A stretch of DNA of 64,000 nt from an uncultured Coriobacteriia bacterium (GCA_948466335.1 CAOKAE010000002.1:156029-220028), one strand, 5' to 3'; shown: positions 32,534 to 42,327, numbered from the stretch's first letter. The notes: a model not told the origin generated them from the sequence alone. Numbers and translations are program-made.

Positions 32534-33793
32534 CTAGCCTCGAATCTGCCCCTCGCCGCTCACGAGGTACTTGACCGATGTGAGGGCGGTCGCCCCCATG
32601 GGGCCACGGGCATGCAGCTTCTGGGTGCTGATGCCAATCTCGGCGCCCAGGCCGAATTCGCCGCCATCGGTGAAGCGCGTCGAGGCGTTGGCGTAGACGA
32701 CCGACGCATCGACCTCGCGCTGGAACCGGCCGACGGCACTCACGTCCTGCGAGATGATGCTCTCGGAATGTCCCGTGCCATAGGTGTTGATATGTGCAAT
32801 CGCCTCATCGACGCCCGTCACGCACTTGACGCTGATCTCCATGTCGAGATATTCGGTGCCCCAATCGTCTTCGGTCGCCGCAACGACCCCGATGCCGTGC
32901 GCGGAGGCGATGGCGGCGGCAGGCGCATCGGCGTGGATGGTCACACCCGCACGGGCCAGCGCCATGAGCAGCGTGGGTAGGAAGGTCTCGGCAACCTCCT
33001 CGTCGATGAGCACGCTTTCGCAGGCGTTGCAGACACCGGGCCGCTGGGTCTTCGCATTCATGATGATGGGCTCCACGTAGGCCGGATTGGCCTGCGCGTG
33101 GATGTAGACATGGCAGTTGCCCGTCCCCGTCTCGATGACGGGTACGGTCGCGTTCTTCACGCAATGCTGGATGAGCCCCGCACCACCGCGGGGAATGAGC
33201 ACGTCGACAAGGCCGGCGAGGTTCATGAGCTCGTCGGTCGCCTCGCGGCCCGGGTCCTCGATGCTCTGGATGCAATCGGCGGGCAGGCCGGCATCGGCCG
33301 CCGCCTGGGCAAGCACCTGCGAGATGGCAAGGCACGAGCGCTGCGCAAGACTTCCGCCACGCAGGATGCAGGCGTTGCCCGTCTTGATGCACAGGCCCGC
33401 GGCATCGGCGGTGACATTGGGACGCGCCTCGTAGATCATCGCGACGACGCCGAGCGGCACCCGGTACTTGATCATGCGCAGCCCGTTGTAGAGCTCGCTT
33501 CCCTCGAGGACTTCGCCAAGCACCTCGGGCTGTGCTGCCACCTGGCGCAGACCGTCGGCAATGCCGTCGATGCGTTCGTGGGAGAGCATGAGGCGGTCGA
33601 GTAGCGGGCCAGGCGTGCCCTTTTCGCGTGCCGCGTCCATGTCGGCCTCGTTGGCCGCGAGTATGCGTGATGCGTTCGCGATGAGCGCATCGGCCATCCC
33701 GTTGAGCGCGTCACAGCGCTGTTGCGAACTCGTCTGCGCCAGCTCACGTGATGCGACGCGCGCCTTCGTTGCCTTGTCCCGTGCCTCGCCCAT
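32534..33793 (-). CDS. proA: Gamma-glutamyl phosphate reductase
   Basis: This 419-residue NADPH-dependent enzyme makes glutamate semialdehyde in proline synthesis. The catalytic Cys lies in CNACESVLID; NALDGMADAL-like motifs (CDALNGMADALIAN) and YGTGHSESIISQD are present. proB is not adjacent; the neighbours are nadD (three bases downstream) and whiA upstream. Confidence 0.96.
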   Translation of the reverse strand: MGEARDKATKARVASRELAQTSSQQRCDALNGMADALIANASRILAANEADMDAAREKGTPGPLLDRLMLSHERIDGIADGLRQVAAQPEVLGEVLEGSELYNGLRMIKYRVPLGVVAMIYEARPNVTADAAGLCIKTGNACILRGGSLAQRSCLAISQVLAQAAADAGLPADCIQSIEDPGREATDELMNLAGLVDVLIPRGGAGLIQHCVKNATVPVIETGTGNCHVYIHAQANPAYVEPIIMNAKTQRPGVCNACESVLIDEEVAETFLPTLLMALARAGVTIHADAPAAAIASAHGIGVVAATEDDWGTEYLDMEISVKCVTGVDEAIAHINTYGTGHSESIISQDVSAVGRFQREVDASVVYANASTRFTDGGEFGLGAEIGISTQKLHARGPMGATALTSVKYLVSGEGQIRG

Positions 33794-33849
33794 GGGTCAT
33801 GCCTTTCTTCTCCTGCGTGCGTTTGCGTTTCAGCCATTATACGGGAGCG

Positions 33850-34776
33850 TCAGCCCTCGTCCTCGTCAATCATCGCCGCAATGCGTCGCATGCGGTGGTA
33901 CACCGCGCTCTTGGACAACGGTGGGTCGGCGAGCTCGCCCAGTTCCTTGACCGAGGCATCCGGGTGCTTGATGCGCAGCAGGGCGACCTCGCGTAGCGAC
34001 GCGGGAATTGCCTCGATGCCCCTCTGGCCGATGACGCGCCGTATGCACTCGATCTGCCGCATCGAGGCCTTGGTCGCCTTGACCTGGTTGGCGATCTCGG
34101 CGTTCACCCGGCGGTTCGTGTCGTTTCTCACCGACTTGATGACCCGCGCGTTCTCGATGGCAAGGGCGCCTTGATGGGCACCCACGAACGCGAGGAAGGC
34201 GATGATCTGCTCGATGCCCTTGATGTAGATCGCGTACATGTTGTGGCGGCGTATGTAACGGGCCCGGATACCATGGGCGTCCATGAGCTCGAGACAGGAG
34301 GCGATGAGCTCTTCGGACGGGCCGGCAAGCTCGAAGTGAAAGGCGCCGCGCGGGTCGGCGATGTAGCCGCCGCCCAGAAAGGCGCCGCGGAGGTAGGCTC
34401 CGGCGCAGCAGGCGCTCTCCACGAGCTCGGGACGTATACCGCCTTCGAAGCCCGTATCGCCCAGAATGCCCATGTCACGCAACGCGTCGGTGAGGCCCAC
34501 CTGCGGCGGCACGGTGATGAGGTAGTTATGCGTCTTGTGCAGGATGCTGCGACGCACGGTGAGGTTGGTGGCGAGCTCGTAGACGCTGTGGAGCAGACGA
34601 ATGGCCGTGCGCGCGACGCTGGCCGTCTCGGTTGCGAGCTCGAGACGGGGACCCTCGCCGCTGATGGAGAGCGTGCCCTCGATGCGGATGAGGGCGGAGA
34701 GCTCGGCGCGGTCGCACCGCGAGCACGTGGGCTCGATACGAGACAGCTCGTCTTTCACCTCTGACGTGAATGACAC
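33850..34776 (-). CDS. whiA: WhiA-type sporulation/cell-division regulator
   Basis: This 308-residue protein has the WhiA layout: an N-terminal degenerate LAGLIDADG homing-endonuclease fold (SFTSEVKDEL, RGAFLGGGYIADPRGAFHFE) and a C-terminal helix-turn-helix (LREVALLRIKHPDASVKELGELADPPLSKSAVYHRMRRI). In non-sporulating bacteria WhiA affects cell division and chromosome segregation. It overlaps the yvcK end by 22 bases, in the conserved uvrC-rapZ-yvcK-whiA order. Confidence 0.97.
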   Translation of the reverse strand: MSFTSEVKDELSRIEPTCSRCDRAELSALIRIEGTLSISGEGPRLELATETASVARTAIRLLHSVYELATNLTVRRSILHKTHNYLITVPPQVGLTDALRDMGILGDTGFEGGIRPELVESACCAGAYLRGAFLGGGYIADPRGAFHFELAGPSEELIASCLELMDAHGIRARYIRRHNMYAIYIKGIEQIIAFLAFVGAHQGALAIENARVIKSVRNDTNRRVNAEIANQVKATKASMRQIECIRRVIGQRGIEAIPASLREVALLRIKHPDASVKELGELADPPLSKSAVYHRMRRIAAMIDEDEG

Positions 34777-35792
34777 GCCGCCAGCACCTCCCGAAACGCC
34801 TTGGCAAGCTTCTCGCGGTCATGCCAGGTGGGCCGCACGGGATCGACCAGGTCGCGCACCATGGGCTGCACGCCAAGCTCCTTGACCTTGTGCACGAGCT
34901 CGTCGCTCGCCTCCACGTGGGCGAGCTTTCCCGTTCTGCGTCCCTTCGTGTACCGGCGCGCGTCCGAGTAGTCGGTGAGCGCGGGAAAGACGCCGCTTGC
35001 CATCGGGCTTGCCTCTGCGTTGCGGTGGATGAGCGCGATGTCGAGCAGACCGCGCATGCCATGGCGCGTGAGCGCGTCGACGTAGTCGTAGCAGTTCATG
35101 CCCCAGGTCTCGCCCTGCATGTCGGCAAGGGAGCAGACGAAGAGCGTGCACGCGGGGTCGTTCTCGCGGTCGTGCGCCTCGCGGATCGCCTCGACGACGC
35201 CGGGGACGAGCAGGTTGGGGATGATCGAGGTGAACAGCGAACCCGGGCCGAGCACGATGAAGTTTGCCTCGCGGATGACCCGCAGCGCCGCCGGATAGGC
35301 CTGGGCATCGGCCGGGTGCAGCGAGACGTAGCGCATGGAGCAGTCCGCATCGCTGATGACGGCCTGGCCCTCAAGCTCGACGCCGTCGTTGGTGAGGCCG
35401 TAGAGGCTTACGTCATGCAGGGTCGAGGGGTATACGTGACCGCGCGCCTCGATAAGCCCCTCGCATACGCGTATGGCATCGGGAAAGGAATTGGTCTCGT
35501 CGGCGATGGCGGTGAGGATGAGGTTGCCGAGCGAATGATTGTCGAGATAATCGAAACGGTGACGGAAGGCGCGCGCGAGGATGCCCTCGTAGTTGGCCGA
35601 CATCGCGCTGATGCACTTGCGGATGTCGCCGGGCGGAATCACCCCGCCGCGCTCGCGCAGGATGCCCGTCGAGCCCCCGTCATCGACCATGGCGACGACC
35701 GAGGAGACCTTGCAGCCCATGTCGAGCAGGGTGCGAATGGAGGCCGGCGCGCCCGTGCCGCCGCCTATGACAACAGCGTTCGTTCGATTCAT
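34755..35792 (-). CDS. yvcK: YvcK/CofD-like gluconeogenesis and morphogenesis factor
   Basis: This 345-residue protein begins with the CofD-like nucleotide-sugar-binding loop AVVIGGGTGAPASIRTL and MVDDGGSTGILRERGGVIPPGDIRKCI. YvcK proteins bind UDP-GlcNAc and link carbon supply to wall synthesis. It lies between rapZ (10 bases upstream) and whiA (overlapping). Confidence 0.95.
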   Translation of the reverse strand: MNRTNAVVIGGGTGAPASIRTLLDMGCKVSSVVAMVDDGGSTGILRERGGVIPPGDIRKCISAMSANYEGILARAFRHRFDYLDNHSLGNLILTAIADETNSFPDAIRVCEGLIEARGHVYPSTLHDVSLYGLTNDGVELEGQAVISDADCSMRYVSLHPADAQAYPAALRVIREANFIVLGPGSLFTSIIPNLLVPGVVEAIREAHDRENDPACTLFVCSLADMQGETWGMNCYDYVDALTRHGMRGLLDIALIHRNAEASPMASGVFPALTDYSDARRYTKGRRTGKLAHVEASDELVHKVKELGVQPMVRDLVDPVRPTWHDREKLAKAFREVLAACHSRQR

Positions 35793-35801
35793 GGAAGCCT
35801 C

Positions 35802-36719
35802 CTAGTTGACTTCGGCAAGGGCCAGGTCACGGTGGGCGGTGCTTGCGCGATAGCCCGCCTGGGAAAGATGCTGGCCCGTCATGACCGCGAGCGCAACGCT
35901 GCGATGCTGGCCACCCGTGCATCCCACGCCGATGGTGAGGTACTGCTTGCCTTCCTTGATGTAGCCGGGGATGATCTCGTCGAGCAGGGCGTACCAACGC
36001 TCGAGGAAGCGCTTGGTCTCGGGTTGCCCGAGCACGAACTCGGAGACCTCGCGGTCGAGACCCGTCTTGGTGCGCAGATCCTTGTCATAGTAGGGGTTGG
36101 GCAAGAAGCGCACGTCAATGACGATGTCGGCGTCGATGGGAGCCCCGTGCTTGAAACCGAAGGAATAGACCGAGATGTGCATTTCATCGATGTCGTTTTC
36201 GGAGGCGAACAGTGCGCGAATCTTCGCACGCGTATCCTGCGGACGCGTCACGCTCGTGTCGAGCACGTAATCGGCCTGCTCCCGTGCCTCGTCAAGCAGC
36301 TCGCGCTCCTTGCGAATGCCGTCGAGCACGGACATGTCGCCTTCGCATAGCGGGTGACGGCGACGCGTGGCCTTGTAACGATTCAACAGTTGCTCATCTG
36401 TCGAATCGAGGAAGAGCACCTTGGTGGTGATGCCCATCTCGTCGAGCTTGTCGAGTTCGCGGGCGAGTTCGGGGAAGAACTCCTGGGCGCGCAGGTCGCA
36501 GACGACGGCGAGCTTGCGCGAGGAGCCGACGTTGAGGCCGGCGAGGCTCACGAGGTTGAGCAGCAGCGAGGGCGGCAGGTTGTCGATGCAGAAATAGCCA
36601 AGGTCCTCGAAGGTGTGCATGGCCTCGGTGCGGCCCGCGCCGGACATGCCCGTGATGACGATGAGATCGGGACCGAGCGTCGAGGGATCGAGCTCTTCGA
36701 CGGCGTCTTGCTGAGTCAT
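35802..36719 (-). CDS. rapZ: RapZ-family nucleotide-binding RNase adapter
   Basis: This 305-residue P-loop protein has ITGMSGAGRTEAMHTFEDLGYFCIDNLPPSLL. Arg in place of the Walker lysine (GAGRT) is usual in actinobacterial members. The C-terminal half has GCTGGQHRSVALA, the family's metabolite-binding site. In E. coli RapZ senses GlcN6P; in Gram-positives its role is less clear. Conserved synteny with uvrC, yvcK and whiA. Confidence 0.96.
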   Translation of the reverse strand: MTQQDAVEELDPSTLGPDLIVITGMSGAGRTEAMHTFEDLGYFCIDNLPPSLLLNLVSLAGLNVGSSRKLAVVCDLRAQEFFPELARELDKLDEMGITTKVLFLDSTDEQLLNRYKATRRRHPLCEGDMSVLDGIRKERELLDEAREQADYVLDTSVTRPQDTRAKIRALFASENDIDEMHISVYSFGFKHGAPIDADIVIDVRFLPNPYYDKDLRTKTGLDREVSEFVLGQPETKRFLERWYALLDEIIPGYIKEGKQYLTIGVGCTGGQHRSVALAVMTGQHLSQAGYRASTAHRDLALAEVN

Positions 36720-36764
36720 GAGACTCCCCTTGTCGGAATTGCAGGAGTCCCCAGTATACCGCGC

Positions 36765-38690
36765 CTACTCGTCACCGTGTTCGGCGTCGAAGTCGAGGAT
36801 GACGGCGTAGAGGTCCTCGGCGACCTGCTTGGGAATGCCTGGGACGGCCTCGATGTCCTCGAGGCTTGCCTCGCGCATGCGCTTGACGCTGCCGAAATGT
36901 TTAAGTAAAAGTTTGCGGCGCTTGGGCCCCAAGCCGGGCACATCGTCGAGGATGGAGGCGACCATGCCCTTGTCGCGCAGCTCGCGATGGAAGGTGATGG
37001 CGAAGCGGTGCGCCTCGTCGCGCACATGCTTGACGAGGTAGAGCGACGGGCTGCCGCTCGGCAGCACCACGGGACCCGTGTCGTCCCAAGGCACGTAGAG
37101 CTCCTCGTCCTTCTTGGCCAGGCCGGCCATGGGAATGTCGAGGCCGAGCTCGGATAGCTCGTTGATAGCAGCCGTAAGCTGGGGCTTGCCGCCGTCGAGG
37201 ATGAGCAGGTCGGGGCGCGAGCCAAAGCGCTCGTCCTCCATGCGCTCGGGCGCGTAGCGGCGGCGCAGCACCTCGCTCATCATCGCGAAGTCGTTGGCCT
37301 CGCCGTATTCCTTGCGAATCTTGAAGCGACGGTACTGCGATTTGTCGGGCTTGCCGCCCGTGAACACGACCATCGAGGCCACCGAGTAGTTGCCGTGGAT
37401 GGTCGAGATGTCGAAGCACTCGATGCGCATGGGCGGGTCGGGCAGCGCGAGCGCGCTTTCGAGCTGCAGCAGTGCCAGGTCAATGCGCTCCTCGTCGTAG
37501 CGCGTGCGCATCTTGTGGCGCATGAGCGCGTGCTTGGCGTTGAGCGCCGCGAGCTCAAGGAGCTGGTTGCGCTCGCCGCGCTCGGGCACGACCACGTGCA
37601 CCTTGGCGCCATGGGGGCTCGCCAGGCGCTCGGTGAGCCACTGCTCGAGCGGGCGCGTCACGTCCTCGGGCAGATGCTCGGCGATGACGACCTCGTGCGG
37701 AAGCTCGGTGGTCTGGTCGTAGTACTTGGAGAGGAACTGCCCCACGAGGTCTGGCTCGGGAACGTTGAGGCCCTTGTCGAGGACAAAGTCGTTGCTGATG
37801 ATGATGCGCCCGTTGCGCACGACGAAGACATGGGCCGCGGCAATGGTCTCCTCGCGGAAGAAGCCGACGACGTCGATGTTGAGCGGACGCGAGAGCACGG
37901 CCTTCTGCTTCTCCTGCAGCGCCTTGATGGCCTCGAGCCGGTCGCGGGCACGAGCGGCGTGCTCGAAGTCGAGCTCGGCGGCGGCCTCCTTCATCTCGGC
38001 CTCGAGTTCGCCCACGAACTCGTCGCGCTCGCCGGCCAGGAAGCGCTCGACGCGGGCGACGAGCGGCGCGTACTCCTCGGGCGTGATGGCCGCGCAGCAT
38101 GGGCCCGTCCCCTTGCCGATGTGATAGGCGAAGCACGCCTTGTCGTCGGGCGTGGGCCAGCGCCCCGCCTCGATCATGCGCGTCATCTTGCGATACTGCT
38201 CGCAGGAGACGGCGCAGATGGGCACGATGCGGCGCACGGTATCGATGGTCTCGCGCGCGGCGCGGGCGTCGGTGTAGGGGCCGAAGTAGCGCGTGCCGCT
38301 TTTGTGCTTCTCGCGCGTGAACTTGATGGCCGGGTATGCGGCGCCCTTGGTGATGGCAATGAACGGATAGCTCTTGTTGTCGCGATAGTCGACGTTGAAA
38401 GGCGGGTTGTACTGCTGGATGAGGTTCTTCTCGAGGACGAGCGATTCGGTCTCGTTGTTGACCACGATGTAGTCGAAGGACGCGACCTGCTCCATCATGA
38501 ACGGAATCTTGAGCCGTTCGTCTTGCCCGGAAACGTACTGAAGCATGCGTGCGTGTAAATCGACTGCCTTGCCGACGTAGAGAATCTCGCCCTCGGCGTT
38601 CTTCCACAGATAGCAGCCGGGAGCCTCGGGCACGCCCTTCAACTGCTCGCGCAGATCGGGAACGCTGCTATTTTCCGGGGTGTTCGTCAT
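36765..38690 (-). CDS. uvrC: Excinuclease ABC subunit C
   Basis: This 641-residue dual-incision nuclease of nucleotide excision repair has an N-terminal GIY-YIG domain (GCYLWKNAEGEILYVGKA), a UVR motif around ELDFEHAARARDRLEAIK, and an RNase H-like C-terminal nuclease domain starting IECFDISTIHGNYSVASMVVF and LLILDGGKPQL. It ends with tandem helix-hairpin-helix motifs (VPGLGPKRRKLLLKHFG, VPGIPKQVAEDLY). Its start overlaps the end of the upstream wecA-like gene by 23 bases. Confidence 0.98.
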   Translation of the reverse strand: MTNTPENSSVPDLREQLKGVPEAPGCYLWKNAEGEILYVGKAVDLHARMLQYVSGQDERLKIPFMMEQVASFDYIVVNNETESLVLEKNLIQQYNPPFNVDYRDNKSYPFIAITKGAAYPAIKFTREKHKSGTRYFGPYTDARAARETIDTVRRIVPICAVSCEQYRKMTRMIEAGRWPTPDDKACFAYHIGKGTGPCCAAITPEEYAPLVARVERFLAGERDEFVGELEAEMKEAAAELDFEHAARARDRLEAIKALQEKQKAVLSRPLNIDVVGFFREETIAAAHVFVVRNGRIIISNDFVLDKGLNVPEPDLVGQFLSKYYDQTTELPHEVVIAEHLPEDVTRPLEQWLTERLASPHGAKVHVVVPERGERNQLLELAALNAKHALMRHKMRTRYDEERIDLALLQLESALALPDPPMRIECFDISTIHGNYSVASMVVFTGGKPDKSQYRRFKIRKEYGEANDFAMMSEVLRRRYAPERMEDERFGSRPDLLILDGGKPQLTAAINELSELGLDIPMAGLAKKDEELYVPWDDTGPVVLPSGSPSLYLVKHVRDEAHRFAITFHRELRDKGMVASILDDVPGLGPKRRKLLLKHFGSVKRMREASLEDIEAVPGIPKQVAEDLYAVILDFDAEHGDE

Positions 38691-39828
38691 GTTGCGGCTC
38701 GTGCTCGGGGTCGATGCCCTCGGTGTCGTAGACGACGTCGCCGCGCCCGTGACGCTGGCGCACCGGGTCGAAGAGGCCGATCTTGTACACGATGATGGCC
38801 GAGGCGATGAGCAGCAGGATGAAGATCACGAGCTTGGCCGCACCACCGAGCACCCACATGAGCAGGGTGCCGATGCACAGGATGGCCGTCCACAGGTAGA
38901 TGAGCAGCACCGCCTTGCGCTGCGAGTAGCCGCGCAGGAGCAGGCGATGGTGGATGTGGCCGGCATCGGGCGTGGCAATCGACTCGTGCTTGCGCAGGCG
39001 CCGCACGATGGCCGCAGCCGTGTCGATGATGGGGATGAGGGCGACGATGATGGGGACGATGAGCAGCGTGATCGAGAGCAGGCGCGTGGTGCCCACGAGC
39101 GAGACCGATCCAAGCAGCAAGCCGAGCAGCATCGAGCCGGAATCCCCCATGAAGATGCTCGCCGGGTAGAAGTTGTAGATGAGGAAGGCCCCCGCCACGG
39201 CGGCCGTGATCGCCGCGAGAAGCGCGGCCTCCGTCTGCTGCAGGGTCATGAACATGATGAAGAGCGTGATTGCCGCCATACCCGTGATGCCCGCGGCCAG
39301 GCCGTCGAGGCCGTCGATGAGATTGATGATGTTGATGAAGCACACGAGGTACAGAACCGTGATGGGATAAGCCCACAACCCAAAGTCGATGATGGCCGAG
39401 GAACCGGGAATCTGAAACGCGTGCAGGATGGTGCCCGTTCCCGCGATGATGCAGGAGGCGAATAGCTGCCCCAGGAACTTCACCCCCGGCCCCAGGTTGC
39501 GCACGTCGTCGATGATGCCCACGATCACGATGACCGCAAGACCGACAAGGACGCCCAATGACCTGACGTTGACCTCGCCCGGCATGTAGAGCGGACCATG
39601 CCAAAGCCCCGTGCGCTCGCCCACGTACTCGACCACGACAGCGACGAGCAGGCCACCAAACATGGCGACGCCGCCCAGACGCGGGACGGTGCGGCGATTG
39701 ACGCGGCGCGGACCGGGCTCGTCGACGACGTTATGCGCCGTGGCAAAGCGTCTAATGGGAGGAACGAACGCGGCCGTCGCGGCAAAGGCGATGGCGAAAA
39801 TCAGCAAGTAGTGTATCCACGTTTGCAT
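38668..39828 (-). CDS. Undecaprenyl-phosphate sugar-1-phosphate transferase (WecA/TagO type)
   Basis: This 386-residue polyprenyl-phosphate transferase has about eleven membrane helices. It would start a teichoic-acid-like or other wall glycopolymer by moving GlcNAc-1-P onto undecaprenyl phosphate. Active-site motifs are GIIDDVRNLGPGVKFLGQ, NIINLIDGLDGLAAG, MGDSGSMLLG and the cytoplasmic HIHHRLLLRGYSQRKA (HxHHR, typical of WecA/TagO rather than MraY). The C-terminal ~35 residues are charged and His-rich. Confidence 0.93.
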   Translation of the reverse strand: MQTWIHYLLIFAIAFAATAAFVPPIRRFATAHNVVDEPGPRRVNRRTVPRLGGVAMFGGLLVAVVVEYVGERTGLWHGPLYMPGEVNVRSLGVLVGLAVIVIVGIIDDVRNLGPGVKFLGQLFASCIIAGTGTILHAFQIPGSSAIIDFGLWAYPITVLYLVCFINIINLIDGLDGLAAGITGMAAITLFIMFMTLQQTEAALLAAITAAVAGAFLIYNFYPASIFMGDSGSMLLGLLLGSVSLVGTTRLLSITLLIVPIIVALIPIIDTAAAIVRRLRKHESIATPDAGHIHHRLLLRGYSQRKAVLLIYLWTAILCIGTLLMWVLGGAAKLVIFILLLIASAIIVYKIGLFDPVRQRHGRGDVVYDTEGIDPEHEPQHDEHPGK

Positions 39829-39849
39829 GCGGCTTAGTATACGGCATTC

Positions 39850-40698
39850 TCATACGCTGCGCGGATATGAGCCGATGACCTTGACCTCTCTCATCTTCAT
39901 GCGCAGGCAGTTGAGCGCGATCTGGATGTTGGGCTCGTCGGCGTATCCGTCGATGTCCATGAAGAACATGTAATCGCCCAGCTCGCGCTTGGTGGGACGC
40001 GACTGGACCATCGTGAGGTTGACGCCGGCGAAGAAGAGCTCCGAGAGGATCATCTGCAACGTGCCCGGCCGGTCGGCGTTCATGAAGAGCGCAAGCGTGC
40101 TCTTGCCCGGGCCATCATGGGGTACCGGACCCTTGCCGATGATGACGAAGCGCGTCTGGCTGCTCAGGTTGTCCTCGATGGCCTCCTCGTGGACATCGAT
40201 ACCGCACATCTCGGCGGCCAGGGGCGAGGCTATGGCGGCGACGCTCTTGTCGGCAGCGGCCATCTCGGCGGCAGCGGCGGTCGAGTCTGCGAGGCGCAGT
40301 TGGCAGTTGGGAAGGTTCTGGCTAATCCAGCGACGGCACTGCCCGATGCCCTGCGTGTGCGAGGCGATGGTCGTCACGTCGTCAAGCGAGGCATCCGGGT
40401 TGAGCAGCAATGCCTGGTGAATGTCGATCGCGATCTCTCCCAGAATCTCCGCGCGCGAGGTGAAGGCGAAGGCATCAAGCACGGCCGTGACCGAGCCCTC
40501 GAGGGAGTTCTCGATGGGAACGACACCGTAATCGGCCTTGCCCCGCTCGACGGCCTCGAAGACCTCCGGCAGCGAGTCGCAGGCAAGCGGCTCGTAGCCG
40601 GCGGGAAGCGATCCGCGCTCGACGAGCGCGCGGACGGCCATATCGGAGAAGGTCCCGGCGGGACCAAGAAACGCGTAGGTGAGATTATGCTGGGGCAT
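39850..40698 (-). CDS. pheA: Prephenate dehydratase
   Basis: This 282-residue monofunctional enzyme converts prephenate to phenylpyruvate. The catalytic motif is SSQTRFVIIG and the N terminus is AFLGPAGTFSDMAV. The C-terminal ACT domain (LALFMNADRPGTLQMILSELFFAGVNLTMVQSRPTK) has the phenylalanine feedback site; the common ESRP reads QSRP. There is no chorismate mutase domain. Confidence 0.96.
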   Translation of the reverse strand: MPQHNLTYAFLGPAGTFSDMAVRALVERGSLPAGYEPLACDSLPEVFEAVERGKADYGVVPIENSLEGSVTAVLDAFAFTSRAEILGEIAIDIHQALLLNPDASLDDVTTIASHTQGIGQCRRWISQNLPNCQLRLADSTAAAAEMAAADKSVAAIASPLAAEMCGIDVHEEAIEDNLSSQTRFVIIGKGPVPHDGPGKSTLALFMNADRPGTLQMILSELFFAGVNLTMVQSRPTKRELGDYMFFMDIDGYADEPNIQIALNCLRMKMREVKVIGSYPRSV

Positions 40699-40761
40699 GA
40701 TGGATACGTACCTTCGTCTAGCTTGCGATGACAGGGCATTTTAGCACAGCCGGACCACAGG

Positions 40762-41619
40762 CTATTCCGCGCACAGCCACAGGTCTTCCTGGCGTGCGAT
40801 GAAGCCCTCGCGCTCGAGTTCGGCGAGTATGGCGCGAACCTCCCCGAGCGTCGGAGCGTCACGGCCAGTCTCCCGTTCGCTGAGCGCCAGGTCTCGGGCT
40901 ATCTGCTCGTCCGTGAGAGCCTCGTCGATGATGCGGCGCAGCACGTAGGCGCGCTTCTGGCGATGGCTCCCCTCGAACTTGGATTGGCGCACGTACTGCT
41001 TGCTTCGGCGCGTGGGATTGACGGTCGTCTTCTTCAGATGCGCGCCATAGTCGAGCAGGGCATAGTACCAATTCCGCACGCGCGCGTCATCGGGACACGT
41101 CGCCTCGACAAGCGGCGCGAGCTCCTTGTCGCTCACGGCCTCCTGCTCGTCGAAGAACTCGTGGATGAACACGGCGCGCACGTTGGTTTCGAGGTACATG
41201 TCCGGCTGTTCGAATGCAAATATGCGCACACCCGCAGATGTCGAGGGACCTATGCCCGGCAGGCCGAGCAGGGCCTTCTTGTCGCTTGGGACGATCCCGC
41301 CATAAGACGTCACGACCTCCTCGGCGCAGCGCTTGAGGTTGAGCGCGCGTCGGTTGTATCCCATGCCCTGCCAAAGCTCGAGCACCGGGGGCAGAGGAGC
41401 CGCGGCGAGGGCGGCGACGGTGGGAAAGGTCTCAAGCCACTGCTCCCAGCGGCCCAGGACACGCGCGACTTGCGTCTGCTGGAGCATGACCTCGGAGAGC
41501 AATATCGCATAGGGATCGTGGGTGTTACGCCAGGGCAGGTCACGATAGAGCTCGCGGCCCTGTTCCCAGACGGTCTTCGTGAAAGCCTCGAGCCTCGCGT
41601 CCGACGGCTCCATGATCAT
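40762..41619 (-). CDS. MutY/EndoIII-family adenine glycosylase-like protein lacking the iron-sulfur cluster
   Basis: This 285-residue protein has a helix-hairpin-helix glycosylase fold. Catalytic Glu is in LSEVMLQQTQVARV and the hairpin is LLGLPGIGPSTSAGVRIFAF. Two departures from MutY stand out. The catalytic Asp segment (VDGNVxRV) reads YLETNVRAV, with Glu for Asp. The four cluster cysteines are gone, replaced by YGAHLKKTTVNPTRRSKQYVRQSKFEGSHRQKR. A winged-helix-like tail replaces the 8-oxoG-recognition domain. ATG at 41619 overlaps the HAD gene stop (ATGA); the second ATG at 41613 is possible. Cluster-less relatives exist in other bacteria; activity on A:8-oxoG is unproven. Confidence 0.82.
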   Translation of the reverse strand: MIMEPSDARLEAFTKTVWEQGRELYRDLPWRNTHDPYAILLSEVMLQQTQVARVLGRWEQWLETFPTVAALAAAPLPPVLELWQGMGYNRRALNLKRCAEEVVTSYGGIVPSDKKALLGLPGIGPSTSAGVRIFAFEQPDMYLETNVRAVFIHEFFDEQEAVSDKELAPLVEATCPDDARVRNWYYALLDYGAHLKKTTVNPTRRSKQYVRQSKFEGSHRQKRAYVLRRIIDEALTDEQIARDLALSERETGRDAPTLGEVRAILAELEREGFIARQEDLWLCAE

Positions 41620-42281
41620 GCGTCCCAGTCGACAATCTTCCAGCCGCGTTTCTTGGCCACGCGCGCGAGCTTCTTGTCCGGATCGACGACCGTGACCTCG
41701 TGGGCATGTTCGAGCATGGGGATATCGCTGTAATGGTCGCTGTAGGCATGCTCGAGCACCCAATTGCCCGGGCCAAACGTATCGTTGCACAATTGCACGA
41801 GCAAGCGAAGCTTCTCGCGCCCCTGGACGGGCACGCCCACGACGCGACCCGTGTAGTGGTTGTCCTTCTCCTCCATGATGGTCGACACCTGGCCGTCAAA
41901 GCCGAGCTCTTCGACAATCGTGGTGGTGATGGGCTTGAAGGAGGCGGATGCCAGGATGAGCTTCATGCCGTCGGCGCGGCATCGCTCGATTTCGCGCAGG
42001 GCACCGGGACGTATGCGCTTGCGGATGCGACGGTTGAAGATCTCCATGATCTCGGCGTCAACCTCGTCGACCGTCGGCTCGGTGAGCGCGGAGAACAGAA
42101 GCTCGCGGGGCGTGGACTCGACCTGCGGCAAACGCAGGCGATAGCGAATGCCCCAGATGCCCATGAGAAAGCCCTTGTGGACGGGCAACTGACGATGCCT
42201 GAGCAAGCTCGTCGTGAGCTTGAGCGGCGACTCTCCGTCTATGATCGTTCCGTCCAAGTCAAAAGCGGCGACGCGTACCAA
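41616..42281 (-). CDS. HAD-superfamily IB phosphatase (SerB-like)
   Basis: This 221-residue hydrolase has motif I FDLDGTIIDGES, motif II ASASFKPI and motif III/IV KLRLLVQL with YSDHYSDIPMLEHA, the pattern of the HAD-IB group that includes phosphoserine phosphatases. Substrate cannot be assigned. The start is TTG with GGGGG six bases upstream. It overlaps the glycosylase start by four bases. Confidence 0.85.
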   Translation of the reverse strand: MVRVAAFDLDGTIIDGESPLKLTTSLLRHRQLPVHKGFLMGIWGIRYRLRLPQVESTPRELLFSALTEPTVDEVDAEIMEIFNRRIRKRIRPGALREIERCRADGMKLILASASFKPITTTIVEELGFDGQVSTIMEEKDNHYTGRVVGVPVQGREKLRLLVQLCNDTFGPGNWVLEHAYSDHYSDIPMLEHAHEVTVVDPDKKLARVAKKRGWKIVDWDA

Positions 42282-42327
42282 TGCAATCCCCCGTGCATGG
42301 AAGTCAAATTCGTCTGCGCATTATACG

